DNA of 64,000 nucleotides from Microvirga terrestris (GCF_015694425.1 NZ_JADQDN010000002.1:248001-312000), one strand, 5' to 3'; numbered from the stretch's first letter, positions 9,083-20,855 are shown. The notes: generated from the letters alone by a model not told the origin. Made by a program: numbers and translations.

Positions 9083-10069
9083 TCATTTGACCTCCACCAC
9101 CACCCGGCCCTTGATCCGCCCGGCCACGATTTCCCGGCCTGCCTCCAGCACCCCATCGAGCGGGATGGTTGAGGTCATGGCGGCGAGTTTGTTGTGGTCG
9201 AGTTCGCGGGCGATCTGGTTCCAGGCTTCGAGCCGCAGCGCCTTGGGCGCCATCACCGAATCGACGCCGAGCAGTGCTACGTTGCGCAGAATAAACGGCG
9301 CGACCGTGGTGGGCAGGTCCATTCCGCCTGCAAGACCACAAGCTGCGATGGCGCCACCATACTTCGTCATGGACAGGACATTGGCCAGGGTCGTGGAGCC
9401 GACCGTGTCGACACCAGCCGCCCATCGCTCCTTGCCAAGCGGCCGCCCAGGACTCGCGAGTTCGGCGCGGTCGAGGATTTCCGCCGCTCCCAAGCCCTTG
9501 AGATAATCCGCCTCTTCGGGCCTTCCGGTCGAGGCGATCACGTGCCAACCGGCCTTGGCGAGCAGCGCCACGGCCACCGAGCCCACGCCGCCGACCGCCC
9601 CCGTGACGATGGCGGGGCCGCGATCCGGGCGCAAGCCGTGCCGCTCCAGCGCCATCAGGCAGAGCATCGCCGTATAGCCGGCCGTGCCAACGGCCATCGC
9701 TTGCTGCGCGGTCAAACCCTTGGGGAGCGGGATGAGCCATTCACCCTTAACGCGCACCTTCTCCGCATAGGCGCCGAGATGCGTCTCACCCAGCCCCCAG
9801 CCATTGAGCACGACCGCGTCGCCGGGCTTGAACTCGGGATTCGAGGAAGCTTCCACAATGCCCGCGAGATCGACGCCGGGGATCATCGGAAACCGCCGCA
9901 CCACCGGAGCCTTGCCGGTGAGCGCCAAGCCATCCTTGTAGTTCAGCGTCGAATGCGACACGCGGACGGTCACGTCGCCATCCATGAGATCCGTGTCGTC
10001 GAACGCACGGATCCCGACGCTCTGCCCAGCGTCGGTCTTGTCGATGACCATAGCCTTGAATGCGCTAAT
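9083..10069 (-). CDS. acuI: AcuI/YhdH-type acrylyl-CoA reductase (MDR family), probable ATT start
   Basis: A zinc-independent medium-chain reductase close to E. coli YhdH: STLNYKDGLALTGK, RRFPMIPGVDLAG, GWGLGETHLGAYAE, the NADP motif TGAVGGVGSVAVALL, and AACGLAGGMDLPTTVAPFIL with GVDSVM. The family reduces acryloyl-CoA to propionyl-CoA with NADPH. Family alignment expects the protein to begin one residue before KAM-VIDK. A strong GGGGAGG lies exactly 7 nt before an ATT codon at 10069 (ISAFKAMVIDK), while the next ATG (10051) is 25 nt away. Other candidates are GTG at 10087, ATG at 10090 and ATG at 10132. The start is therefore uncertain; the product is not. Confidence 0.9.
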   Translation of the reverse strand: MSAFKAMVIDKTDAGQSVGIRAFDDTDLMDGDVTVRVSHSTLNYKDGLALTGKAPVVRRFPMIPGVDLAGIVEASSNPEFKPGDAVVLNGWGLGETHLGAYAEKVRVKGEWLIPLPKGLTAQQAMAVGTAGYTAMLCLMALERHGLRPDRGPAIVTGAVGGVGSVAVALLAKAGWHVIASTGRPEEADYLKGLGAAEILDRAELASPGRPLGKERWAAGVDTVGSTTLANVLSMTKYGGAIAACGLAGGMDLPTTVAPFILRNVALLGVDSVMAPKALRLEAWNQIARELDHNKLAAMTSTIPLDGVLEAGREIVAGRIKGRVVVEVK

Positions 10070-10152
10070 GCCGATTCCTCCCCGCACCATTTGTGGCGCG
10101 GCGGAGGATGAGGACAAGCGCGAAAGCTTCATCCCTTAGCAGGGAGGCTGTC

Positions 10153-11394
10153 TTACTCCGCCGGCTGCAGCGCCGGGGCGCGATGGACCGGCTGCTCCTT
10201 GATCGGCAGATTGATCAGGGCGGAGACGAGGCCAAGAACGACCGAGAGCCACCAGACCATGCTGTAATTGCCGTTGATCTCGTAGAGCAGCCCGCCGAGC
10301 CACACGCCGAGGAAGCCGCCGACCTGATGCGAGAAGAACGCGAAGCCGTAGAGCATGGCCATATAGCGGGTGCCGAACATCAGCATCACGAGGGACGACG
10401 TGGGCGGCACGGTGGAGAGCCAGAGCAGACCGATGGAAATGCCGAACAGGATGGACGTGACGGGGGACGCCGGCACCAGGATGAAGGCGGCAATCGCCAC
10501 CGAGCGTCCGAGATAGATCCAGGCCAGCAGCCAGCGCTTCGACATGCGGGTGGAGAGCCAGCCCGAGCCGAGGGAGCCGACCGCGTTGGCGAGGCCGATG
10601 ACGGCAAGCGTCCAGCCCCCAACGGCCGCCGAGAGGCCCGCATCCTTCAGGTAGGCCGGCAGGTGCACGGTGATGAAGGCGAGCTGGAAGCCGCAGGTGA
10701 AGAAGCCGAGCACAAGCAGAACATAGGAGCGATGTTTGAACGCCTCTGCCAGGGCTTGAGCAATCGACTGATTCGGCACCGCTGCCGCTCCGGCCTGCGC
10801 GGAATCGGCAGTAGGGCGGGTGGCCAGCGCCAGCGCCAGGGGCATCACGAGCAGGACACTGGCGGCAAAGACCAGAAGGGCCTGCTGCCAGCCGAACGAC
10901 TCGATGAGCACGTTGCCGATGGGCGGGAAAAGAAACTGGCCGAAGGAACCCGCGGCTGTGCCGGCACCGAAGGCCATAGGGCGCCACTTCTCCGGCAGAA
11001 TCTTGCCGAAAGCGCCAAGCACCAGGTTGAATGAGCAGCCGGAGAGGCCGAAGCCGATGAGCACGCCGGCGCCGATATGCAGGACGCCCGGTGTGGTCGC
11101 ATAGGCCATGACGACGAGCCCGAGCGCATAGAGAAGTGCGCCGACGCAGAGCACACGGAAGGCCCCGAACCGGTCTGCCACCGCGCCGGCAAAGGGCTGT
11201 CCGACGCCCCAGAGGAGGTTCTGGATCGCGATGGCAAAGCCGAAGGTGTCTCGGCCCCAACCGTATTCCGTAATCATCGGAAGCTGGAACAGCCCCGAGG
11301 AAGCCCGAGGCCCGAACGTGATCAGGGCGATGAGGCAGCCGCAGACGACGATGATTTCCGGGGAGACGCGGGAGCGGGCTGGCGATGCGGGCAT
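10153..11394 (-). CDS. Major facilitator superfamily transporter
   Basis: About 413 residues with twelve predicted membrane segments. The start chosen is the ATG giving MPASPARSRVSPEIIVV; an in-frame start 7 codons upstream is less likely. The inter-helix 2/3 loop GAVADRFGAFRVL fits the MFS signature, and GSGWLSTRMSKRWLL is its counterpart in the second half. The pattern (ASSGLFQLPMITEYGWGRDT, FFSHQVGGFLGVWLGG) resembles the oxalate/formate antiporter-like and CynX-like carriers, but the substrate cannot be assigned. It lies upstream of the AcuI-like gene on the same strand with an 83-bp gap. Confidence 0.9.
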   Translation of the reverse strand: MPASPARSRVSPEIIVVCGCLIALITFGPRASSGLFQLPMITEYGWGRDTFGFAIAIQNLLWGVGQPFAGAVADRFGAFRVLCVGALLYALGLVVMAYATTPGVLHIGAGVLIGFGLSGCSFNLVLGAFGKILPEKWRPMAFGAGTAAGSFGQFLFPPIGNVLIESFGWQQALLVFAASVLLVMPLALALATRPTADSAQAGAAAVPNQSIAQALAEAFKHRSYVLLVLGFFTCGFQLAFITVHLPAYLKDAGLSAAVGGWTLAVIGLANAVGSLGSGWLSTRMSKRWLLAWIYLGRSVAIAAFILVPASPVTSILFGISIGLLWLSTVPPTSSLVMLMFGTRYMAMLYGFAFFSHQVGGFLGVWLGGLLYEINGNYSMVWWLSVVLGLVSALINLPIKEQPVHRAPALQPAE

Positions 11395-11520
11395 GGTCAC
11401 GGCCTCAAGGGGCAAAACTGGAAGGGCACCCTAGCCCAAGTCGTGCATCAGCAGAATTGAAAGTTTGTCGCCTTTGGTATGATGAATCGTGATGAATATA
11501 CAGGCTCGTCGCTGACAGCT

Positions 11521-12933
11521 TCAGATCACGATGATGTCGGCCACCGTCATCTTGGCCTTGTTCGACAGAATGGCAATCTCGACTGCGCGGCCCTGCCCTG
11601 ACCCGTCGGCATCGTAATAGAGGATGCCCTTCGACTTGTTGTAGACGATGTAGTCATCCCCATCGCCGGCTTTGGTGCCGACCTCGAAGTGCTTGCTGCT
11701 CAGGGTCCCGGTTTTCCCGATCTTCTTAAAAATGGAGTTTTCCAGACGAATGACGTCGTATCGGACATTGAAGTCGGTGATGCGATCCAGATTGGTGGTC
11801 TTGTTGGGCTTGGTGTTGAAGACGAACGCGTCGCTGCCGGAGCCCCCGCTCAGGGTATCGGCTCCCAATCCGCCCATGAGAATGTCGTTTCCGGACTGCC
11901 CCAGCAGACTGTCCTTGCCGCCATTGCCCTTCAGCGTGTTGGCTGCGGCATTTCCGTAGAGCTTGTCGTTGGAGCGGCCGCCCGTGGCGTTCTCGATCAC
12001 CACGCCGTTCGCGATCGTGTAGCCGCCGGCGACCCCCGCTTCACGCGAGATGAACCCTCCGGCGTTGCGATCCCCGGCCCTCAAGGTGGCAGCCCGCAGG
12101 TCGATCTGCACGCCGGCCAATGCATTCGCGGCCGTGATCGTGTCCGTTCCGCCCGCATCCCATATGCAGAACCACCCCTGCTCCTCCGTGAGCAGGTTCC
12201 ATGTCGGCAGGGTATAGACATCCTTGCCGGCGCCCGTCGCCATGTTCTTTCCATAGAGGGCTTGCAGGGCCGCAATGTCGAAGGCTCCGAGCCCTCCCTG
12301 GTTACCATAGCTCACATCATAGCCGGCCCGATCCCAGCCGGTGTTGTACGACATGATTGTCCAAATTCCCTGGTTCAGGCCGTAGGTTCCTGTCGAGGAA
12401 GAGTCAGTCACACCGGGAAAACTCGTGCCTCCCTCGTCTCCGCCATCGTGAGGATGCGCCAAACCTAAGCCATGCCCAAGCTCATGCAGCACCGTGTTGA
12501 GGCCATCACCCCCGAAATGCATGTTGCTCCAGGAGGGAGTGGAAGGATCGAAATATCCCCAGACCTGACCGTTGGCGGGCAATTCATGGAGGCCGAGTGT
12601 GCTGCCGTCGAGCGCTGTCTTCCACCAGACGATGTCGGCCGCGCTTACCGTATCGACGAGCTGAAACCTGAGACCACAGACACTCCCATAGACAGCGGCC
12701 GCGTAGTCGAAGATATCTATTTCCGTCGTTATCCAGTCATCCGCCTGAGCCGCGCTGGTCAAGACCTCGCTTTCGCCATGGCGAGCACGGGCTGCTGCGA
12801 AGTCGCCGCTCTGGCCGAAATAGACCTTGATCGGCTCGACACTCGAGTTCCACGCCGTGCCGCCCCAGATCAGGGAATCCACATAGACATTCCCGTATCC
12901 GGCGCCCGGCACAGAGTTTCGGATCGTCGCCAT
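11521..12933 (-). CDS. Serralysin-type M10 zinc metalloprotease with RTX repeats
   Basis: About 470 residues, probably secreted by a type I system. The zinc site HELGHGLGLAHP (His at about 150, 154 and 160) and the Met-turn IMSYN (about 193-197) define an M10B metzincin. Glycine-rich calcium-binding nonapeptides follow (GGRSNDKLYGN, GNGGKDSLLGQSGNDILMGG, LGADTLSGGSGSDAFVF). The last ~75 residues (ENSIFKKIGKTG, YYDADGSGQGR, ending VADIIVI) form an RTX C-terminal domain ending in hydrophobic residues, as in type I secretion signals. No N-terminal signal peptide is seen. The start is the ATG MATIRNSVPG. No ABC/MFP/OMP exporter is in this window. Confidence 0.93.
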   Translation of the reverse strand: MATIRNSVPGAGYGNVYVDSLIWGGTAWNSSVEPIKVYFGQSGDFAAARARHGESEVLTSAAQADDWITTEIDIFDYAAAVYGSVCGLRFQLVDTVSAADIVWWKTALDGSTLGLHELPANGQVWGYFDPSTPSWSNMHFGGDGLNTVLHELGHGLGLAHPHDGGDEGGTSFPGVTDSSSTGTYGLNQGIWTIMSYNTGWDRAGYDVSYGNQGGLGAFDIAALQALYGKNMATGAGKDVYTLPTWNLLTEEQGWFCIWDAGGTDTITAANALAGVQIDLRAATLRAGDRNAGGFISREAGVAGGYTIANGVVIENATGGRSNDKLYGNAAANTLKGNGGKDSLLGQSGNDILMGGLGADTLSGGSGSDAFVFNTKPNKTTNLDRITDFNVRYDVIRLENSIFKKIGKTGTLSSKHFEVGTKAGDGDDYIVYNKSKGILYYDADGSGQGRAVEIAILSNKAKMTVADIIVI

Positions 12934-12957
12934 TATTCCCTCGTCCCAAGGCCACGA

Positions 12958-13066
12958 GCGCATCGTGCGGAAAAGTGGATCCGGCTTTCCGCCCAGACGA
13001 TGCGCAGCTTAAAGAAAAGCATCAGATGGGACCCAAAAGTGCAAGTCCACTTTTGGGTCCGATGCT
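12958..13066. repeat. Two-hairpin intergenic repeat, copy A
   Basis: First hairpin: outer stem GCGCATCGT/ACGATGCGC with inner GCGGAAA/TTTCCGC. Second hairpin: CCCAAAAGTG/CACTTTTGGG, inside AGCATC/GATGCT-type arms. Related copies lie at 54674-54783 and 56528-56638. This one sits upstream of the M10 protease gene. Confidence 0.9.
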
Positions 13067-13134
13067 TGAGCTTCAAGCTTCTACTACGCTATTACAGTTC
13101 TGTGAGTGCCGTAACGCACAGGTGAGGGGCATTC

Positions 13135-14367
13135 TTAAGTCTGCCCTGGTTTGAGCTTGTAGAAGATGTGCCGGCCGATCACGTCCATCTTTTTCAGGCG
13201 GCGGGACCACGAAGGGCGAACGTAGTCTGCGTGGTAGTGGGTGGCACCACCGACATCGGCCAGATAGGTCCGGCCCTCGAGCACCGCGCTCGCCACCCGC
13301 GTGGCCCGCTCCCAGGATTCGGTGTCGCGGATGCGCAGGGATTTGCCCTCGCAGGCAAAGGTGAACTGGCAGGCGAGATGGCGATGGCGGTTCTGGTAGA
13401 CCACGCCGCAGATGGACGAGGGGTAAAGCCCGCTCTTCACGCGGTTCAGGATCACCTGGGCAACCGCCGCCTGCCCTTCCACAGGCTCGCTGCGCGCTTC
13501 GAAATAAACAGCCTCAGCCAGGCAGCGCTGCTCCTTGTTCAGGTTGTCCGGGTCGATCAGATCGGCATAGCGCGGACGGTCGGGATCGTCGCTCTTCGGC
13601 AGGATCGTGATCTCGCCCCGGTCGAGGCGCGGCGACTGCAGCGACACGGGGGCGGCGGCGATCTCCATCGGCGTGGCATCCATGGGCGCCGGCGTTGCCG
13701 AGGACAGGGCGACCGCCCGCTTCACCATCGGGGTGGTCGGGCTTGCCGAGGCTCCGGTCGAACCTGCCGCTGCGGCAGCGGGAGACTGCACCGAGGTCGC
13801 CTGCTGGGTCGTGGTGTATTCCGGCGCCTGCCACGGCTCGAAGGTCTGCTCCATGTCGAATTCTTCGAGCTGCCCCTCCATGAGAACGGTAGGCGGCAGA
13901 AGATTCTCGTCGCGGCTGTAAAGCAGGCGGGCGCCACCAGCCTGGTTGAGGGCCGGGCGCAGCTGCTTGGCCCGCCGGGAAAGGGTCGCATGCGGGGCAA
14001 CCAGCGGGTTGCTCTTCAGGGAGCGGTCGATGACCGCGTCAGCCCCCGCATCGGCCTTCCGGTCGGCCTTGAGGGGCTCGGAATCGGCCATGTCATCCGG
14101 CAGGTCGTAGCGCGGCAGGGTGCGAAGGATGTCCCGCTCGACCCCGAGCCTGCCACCGGCCATGGAGGCGCCGGTCGGCGGCACGAGGGCGGTATCGATC
14201 AGGCGGGCGGTCGTGCTGCGCGGAGCAAAGCTCACGCCGGAATGGAGGTCGTTGCTGGCGGACGCCGTGAACGAGATCAGCAAGCCCGTGGCCAGCGCCC
14301 AGGGAGCCGTGGTGGCGCAGATCCATTTCACCCGAGACCGACGATACGGAAGACGCACGCGCAACAC
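13135..14367 (-). CDS. Cell wall hydrolase, SleB (Hydrolase_2) domain
   Basis: A 410-residue exported protein. A hydrophobic segment near residues 15-38 (WALATGLLISFTASAS) would act as signal or anchor. A long Pro/Ala-rich middle of no clear domain leads to a C-terminal SleB domain at about 285-405: CLAEAVYFEARSEPVEGQAA (catalytic Glu), QVILNRVKSGLYPSSICGVV, CQFTFACEG, ATHYHADYVRPSW. Such enzymes cleave peptidoglycan glycan strands; in non-spore-forming alphaproteobacteria they probably serve envelope remodelling. TTAACC boxes lie upstream (about 14425-14460). Confidence 0.92.
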   Translation of the reverse strand: MLRVRLPYRRSRVKWICATTAPWALATGLLISFTASASNDLHSGVSFAPRSTTARLIDTALVPPTGASMAGGRLGVERDILRTLPRYDLPDDMADSEPLKADRKADAGADAVIDRSLKSNPLVAPHATLSRRAKQLRPALNQAGGARLLYSRDENLLPPTVLMEGQLEEFDMEQTFEPWQAPEYTTTQQATSVQSPAAAAAGSTGASASPTTPMVKRAVALSSATPAPMDATPMEIAAAPVSLQSPRLDRGEITILPKSDDPDRPRYADLIDPDNLNKEQRCLAEAVYFEARSEPVEGQAAVAQVILNRVKSGLYPSSICGVVYQNRHRHLACQFTFACEGKSLRIRDTESWERATRVASAVLEGRTYLADVGGATHYHADYVRPSWSRRLKKMDVIGRHIFYKLKPGQT

Positions 14368-14469
14368 CCTGCAAAAAACTCGTGAACATCCGAAGCATCC
14401 AGCAGGAGGGCTCCGATGGCTTAAAGTTATCGCGGGTTAAGGTTGATGGGTGGTTAAGGCGGCTTTGCT

Positions 14470-15315
14470 CTATTGGGCAGGGGCTGCGGCAGCCTGACGC
14501 TTGTCGGACAGACGCCGTAACGCATTCGCAGTGTCCGCATCGGCCGGGAAGAAGGCCTCGATGGCGAGTTCCGACAGGGTCACGTCCACCGGCGTGCCGA
14601 AGATCGTCGTGGTGCTGAAGAGAGTCAGCAGGCCCTCTTCCGTGGTGATCTGCAGGGGAACGACAATGCCCGCATAATCATGCCCAGGCTTGGGAGCGCG
14701 CGCCGCGGCATCGGGCGTCGGGTAAGAGCGCAGCTCCGCGATCAGGGCAGCGAGCGTTGCATCTCCGGTCGCATCTACTTGGCCATGCAGGCGGTGGATG
14801 AGATGGTTTCGCCACTCGGTGAAGTTCACGATGCGCCGCGCAAGACCCGCCGGATGGACACTCAGGCGCAGGACGTTCACCGGGGGCTTCATCAAGGCAG
14901 GATCCACATCCCCGATAAGCAACACGAGCGCATCGTTGGCCGAGACCAGCGACCAATGCCGATCGACGGCGAGCGCCGGATAGGGATCGTGCCCCTTCAA
15001 CACGAGATCGACTGCTTGGCGCATGCTCGCCAGCGCCGGATCATCGAGGGAGCGCTCCGAATAGACCGGCGCGTAGCCCGCCGAGACCAGCATGATGTTG
15101 CGCTCCCGCAGGGGCATGTCGAGCTTTTCGGCAAGCAGCAGCACCATCTCGCGACTCGGTTGCGAGCGGCCCGTCTCGAGGAAGCTCAGGTGCCGCGTGG
15201 AGATCTCGGCCTCGAGGGCCAGGTCCATCTGGCTCATGCGCCGGCGCTGGCGCCATTCACGCAGATAATCGCCCAAATGCGGAGTGCTGTTCACAGGTAT
15301 GCTCGCGGTTCTCAT
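14470..15315 (-). CDS. XRE-family regulator with MmyB-like C-terminal domain
   Basis: About 281 residues from the ATG giving MRTASIPVNSTPHLGDY; an ATG at 15327 is also possible. The N-terminal helix-turn-helix is LGDYLREWRQRRRMSQMDLA with ISTRHLSFLETGRSQPSREM. The rest matches the MmyB ligand-binding PAS-like domain (ALAVDRHWSLVSANDA, NVLRLSVHPAGLARRIVNF, EGLLTLFSTTTIFGTPVDVTL), a region reported to bind fatty-acid-like ligands in actinobacterial relatives. It is divergent from a small membrane protein gene 126 bp away, which is its most likely target; the real effector is unknown. Confidence 0.9.
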   Translation of the reverse strand: MRTASIPVNSTPHLGDYLREWRQRRRMSQMDLALEAEISTRHLSFLETGRSQPSREMVLLLAEKLDMPLRERNIMLVSAGYAPVYSERSLDDPALASMRQAVDLVLKGHDPYPALAVDRHWSLVSANDALVLLIGDVDPALMKPPVNVLRLSVHPAGLARRIVNFTEWRNHLIHRLHGQVDATGDATLAALIAELRSYPTPDAAARAPKPGHDYAGIVVPLQITTEEGLLTLFSTTTIFGTPVDVTLSELAIEAFFPADADTANALRRLSDKRQAAAAPAQ

Positions 15316-15441
15316 GAGCGGGACCATAGCGCGAGGCAGGTCACTGTTCCATGACCTCAGAGGTAATCGACGAGCCTCCCTCACGGCGCAATCCTGATTT
15401 CACGGTTGAGGCTCTCAATCGACGAACCACAGGAGACAGCC

Positions 15442-15843
15442 ATGATGAACATCCACTCCTCCCCACTTCTTCGCCAGGCCCTCGTGGCCGATGCCGCCAC
15501 CAGCGCCGCCTGCGGCCTCCTGATGCTGATCGGCGCTGGACCCTTAAGTGGTGTGCTCGGACTGCCGGAGATGCTCCTGCGCATCGCGGGCCTCGTCCTC
15601 CTGCCCTACGCGGGCTTCATCGGCTGGCTTGGCGTGCGCGAGACCATTCAGAAGCCAATCGCCTGGGCGGTGGTGCTAGGCAATGCGCTCTGGGTGGCCG
15701 ACAGCGTCCTGCTCCTCGTGAGCGGCTGGGTCGCGCCGACGAGCGCGGGCTACGCCTTCGTGATCGCCCAGGCCCTGGTGGTGCTGATGTATGCGGAGTT
15801 CCAGTATGTCGGCCTGCGGCGTTCGCAGGAAGCCGTGGCGTGA
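15442..15843 (+). CDS. Small integral membrane protein opposite the MmyB-like regulator
   Basis: A 133-residue protein with four hydrophobic segments (AACGLLMLIGAGPLSGVLGL, IAGLVLLPYAGFIGWLGV, IAWAVVLGNALWVADSVLLL, AGYAFVIAQALVVLMYAEF). The start is decided by AGGAGA six bases before the ATG (MMNIHSSPLLRQALV). I do not assign a family; similar short four-helix proteins often sit opposite XRE/MmyB-type regulators. The shared 126-bp promoter region suggests it is regulated by that neighbour. Confidence 0.8.
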   Translation: MMNIHSSPLLRQALVADAATSAACGLLMLIGAGPLSGVLGLPEMLLRIAGLVLLPYAGFIGWLGVRETIQKPIAWAVVLGNALWVADSVLLLVSGWVAPTSAGYAFVIAQALVVLMYAEFQYVGLRRSQEAVA

Positions 15844-15860
15844 AATGCCGATCAGCACCT

Positions 15861-15994
15861 CGTCATCCCGGACGGCGAAGCCGATCCGGGATTGGGTGCA
15901 GGATGAAGTGCTTACTCCCTCTCCCTCAGGGAGAGGTGAAGGGGAGCTACACTTGTCCCGCGATCCCGGATTCTGCTGCGCAGCCCCGGGATAA
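15861..15994. repeat. GTCATCCCGGA-family intergenic repeat
   Basis: It opens CGTCATCCCGGACGGCGAAG and closes CAGCCCCGGGATAAC, with a CCCTCTCCCTCAGGGAGAGG palindrome in the middle. It lies between the ends of two convergent genes. Confidence 0.8.
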
Positions 15995-16002
15995 CTGCGT
16001 GA

Positions 16003-16359
16003 CTAACCCCTCGCATCCCGCCCGTTGAACGGGACCAGCGTGATCTCCGACAGTTCCACCGTCTCCAGGCAGCGCACATTGATCGCGGCCATAGCCTCGC
16101 CGGTCGGCTGCTTGCCTTCGCCGAAGGTGGCTGCGCCGCAGGTGGAGCAGAAGCGGTGCTGGATCGTGTGCGTGTTAAAGGTGTAGGTGGCGAGATCCTC
16201 CTCACCACGGATTACGTTCAAGGCGCTGCGCGGCACGAAGGTCAGAAGATAGCCCTTGCGCTGGCAGATCGAGCAGTTGCACTCGATCACCTGCGCAAGA
16301 TCCGTTTCGACTTCGTAGGCGACCTTGCCGCAATGGCACGAACCCTTATGAAGCGTCAT
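16003..16359 (-). CDS. GFA-family protein (glutathione-dependent formaldehyde-activating fold)
   Basis: A 118-residue single-domain protein with the zinc-binding Cys sets CHCGKVAYEVETD, CNCSICQRKG and FCSTCGAATFGEGK. Family members are called GFA/CENP-V-like; only a few act on S-hydroxymethylglutathione, so activity should not be assumed. It is the last gene of an apparent three-gene operon with the 91-residue membrane protein and ppdK. Confidence 0.92.
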   Translation of the reverse strand: MTLHKGSCHCGKVAYEVETDLAQVIECNCSICQRKGYLLTFVPRSALNVIRGEEDLATYTFNTHTIQHRFCSTCGAATFGEGKQPTGEAMAAINVRCLETVELSEITLVPFNGRDARG

Positions 16360-16377
16360 TCCAACCCCCGTCTGTTG

Positions 16378-16652
16378 TCAGGCCGAGTATGCCACCATCG
16401 CCGTGACGATGAGTCCAGCACCGAGTACGGCAATGAAGCGGTCGCTCATGGTGAGCGGCGCCGCCCTGCCCTGAGCGGCCATCTGGCCGCTGATCAGATC
16501 GAGCACCAGCGACACGGCGAAAGGCCATGCCGCGGGCGGCACGACCAGCTCCTGAAGATGCGGCCGTGGCGCCACGATGAGGCCGATCACGATGCCGGAG
16601 ACCAGCACCGCGGCGATGTAGAGCAGCCGTCCGCGCGATAATGCCATCGGCA

Positions 16653-16653
<1 letters not shown>
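16378..16653 (-). CDS. Small membrane protein, translationally coupled to ppdK
   Basis: 91 residues with two hydrophobic segments (LLYIAAVLVSGIVIGLIV and FIAVLGAGLIVTAMVAY); family not recognised. The ATG overlaps the ppdK stop codon by one base (TGATG; an in-frame GTG at 16656 is an alternative), which suggests translational coupling. The N-terminus MPMALSRGRLLY carries positive charges typical of a cytoplasmic N-terminus. Confidence 0.75.
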
Positions 16654-19331
<2,678 letters not shown>

Positions 19332-19686
19332 CACTCGATCCCTTGGCTTAAGAAACGCCCTGCTGCCGCGCAGGTGTTGGCTTGAAACATGTGGAGCCCA
19401 AACGCAAGCTGAACAGCCAAGGTTCCTTCGTCAAGCAAGGGCGGACGAAATGCCGCCTTTGTCCTTACCAGCGTTGCGGCTGTTCGACCTTATCATAAGA
19501 TGAGAGCCGACCGACTTCCCGGCACCGCTGCGGGATCGGCTCTGAATACCCGGTCGCCCGCATGTAACCACAAATATCCGGATGAGGATTTCCAAATAGC
19601 CCGCGGCATACCTCGTGAACTCCGCAAGCTTGGAGCACACTCGAACCTACCCAAGTATCGAAGTTCTGTCGCTATGGGAGGCCGCC
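19332..19686. other. 355-bp intergenic region between ppdK and the RTX gene
   Basis: It must hold the divergent promoters of ppdK and the RTX protein gene. Visible structure is limited to an imperfect hairpin around 19439-19462 (GGCGG ... CCGCC) and another at about 19505-19545 (GAGCCGA ... TCGGCTC). I recognise no known RNA or operator. Confidence 0.5.
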
Positions 19687-20790
19687 GTGGCCGTATTCAC
19701 CCTGACCGTGACCAATCCTGCAGGCGTTGATCTCTCGCTGTTCTTTCCCGGCTTGCTCGGGACGCGATGGAGTTCAGCCGGATACAGCCCAACCAGCGGC
19801 AATACCAATTACCGCATCATCAGCAATGGCGTTGTCGACGAGACGAAATACTACAGCATAGAAACGACCGGAAAAGATTATGCCTTTTCCCATGGCGAGG
19901 GAGCCGTGGCTGGAACGATCGCATCGGCAACCCTTTCCGTGACGCCGATGGGAGGAACCAAAGCCCCGCTGGCCACCCTTTCTATCGATCTTGGCTCGTA
20001 TACGACCACTTACGGTGGGGTGCCGATTTCCTCCATCTTAGACATGACCCCCGCTTCCCTGATGCGCGTTGCCGACCGGCTCGATTCCGACAGAGCAACG
20101 CTGGTCCTCAAGGGAGCCGACGGCAACGACAAGCTGCCGGGCAGTCAATGGAGCGACGTTCTCGATGGCGGGCGGGGCATCGACTGGCTCGAAGGCCTGG
20201 GGGGAGATGACGTCTACTACGTAGACAACCAAGGCGATGCGGTCAGAGAAGACAGTGGAGAGGGTCTCGACACCGTCATTTCGACGGCGACCTACCGGCT
20301 TGCGGAGGGAATATCGGTCGAAATCCTGCAGGCCTTTCCCAATTCCGGCCGCATCGGCCTGACCGGCAATTCATTCTCCAACCAGATCTTCGGGAACGAG
20401 AGCGCGAACCGGCTGGACGGTGGGGCGGGAAACGACGCCCTCAACGGCGGCCTGGGCAAGGACGTCTTTCTCTTCACGACCAAGCTCAGCAAAACGGGTA
20501 ATGTCGATCACATCCTGGATTTCAGGGTCGTCGACGACAGCATCTGGCTCGAGAACAGCATCTTCAAAGGCCTCGGCAAGGCCGGCTCCCTGACCAAGCC
20601 CGCCAAGCTCGACTCGGATGACTTCATCGTAGGCAACCGCGCGCACGACAGGGAGGATCGCATCATCTACAGCAAGACGACCGGCTCGCTCTATTACGAT
20701 GCGGACGGTACCGGCAAAGCGGCTCAGATCAAGTTCGCTCAGCTCGAGAAGGGCCTGAATATCAAAGCATCCGATTTCTTCGCTGTCTGA
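19687..20790 (+). CDS. RTX calcium-binding protein, probably type I secreted
   Basis: 367 residues from the GTG at 19687, chosen because GGGAGG lies five bases before it; the product begins MAVFTLTVTNPAG. The N-terminal ~130 residues match no family I recognise. RTX-type repeats follow (LKGADGNDKLPGSQWSDVLD, GGRGIDWLEGLGGDDVYYVD, NESANRLDGGAGNDALNGGL). The C-terminus (WLENSIFKGLGKAG, YYDADGTGKAAQ, ending ASDFFAV) is clearly the same module as in the M10 protease at 11521-12933. No catalytic motif is seen, so it may be a structural, adhesive or accessory secreted protein. Confidence 0.85.
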   Translation: MAVFTLTVTNPAGVDLSLFFPGLLGTRWSSAGYSPTSGNTNYRIISNGVVDETKYYSIETTGKDYAFSHGEGAVAGTIASATLSVTPMGGTKAPLATLSIDLGSYTTTYGGVPISSILDMTPASLMRVADRLDSDRATLVLKGADGNDKLPGSQWSDVLDGGRGIDWLEGLGGDDVYYVDNQGDAVREDSGEGLDTVISTATYRLAEGISVEILQAFPNSGRIGLTGNSFSNQIFGNESANRLDGGAGNDALNGGLGKDVFLFTTKLSKTGNVDHILDFRVVDDSIWLENSIFKGLGKAGSLTKPAKLDSDDFIVGNRAHDREDRIIYSKTTGSLYYDADGTGKAAQIKFAQLEKGLNIKASDFFAV

Positions 20791-20807
20791 CGGTCTCACA
20801 AATGGAA

Positions 20808-20832
20808 AAAGGCCGGGACATGCCCGGCCTTT
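20808..20832. terminator. Bidirectional intrinsic terminator
   Basis: Stem AAAGGCCGGG / CCCGGCCTTT with a 5-nt loop lies between two convergent genes. On the minus strand it continues into a T-run (TTTTTCC), so it serves the L,D-transpeptidase gene best and the RTX gene second. Confidence 0.85.
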
Positions 20833-20855
20833 CGAAATCTCTCATGAACTCGGGT

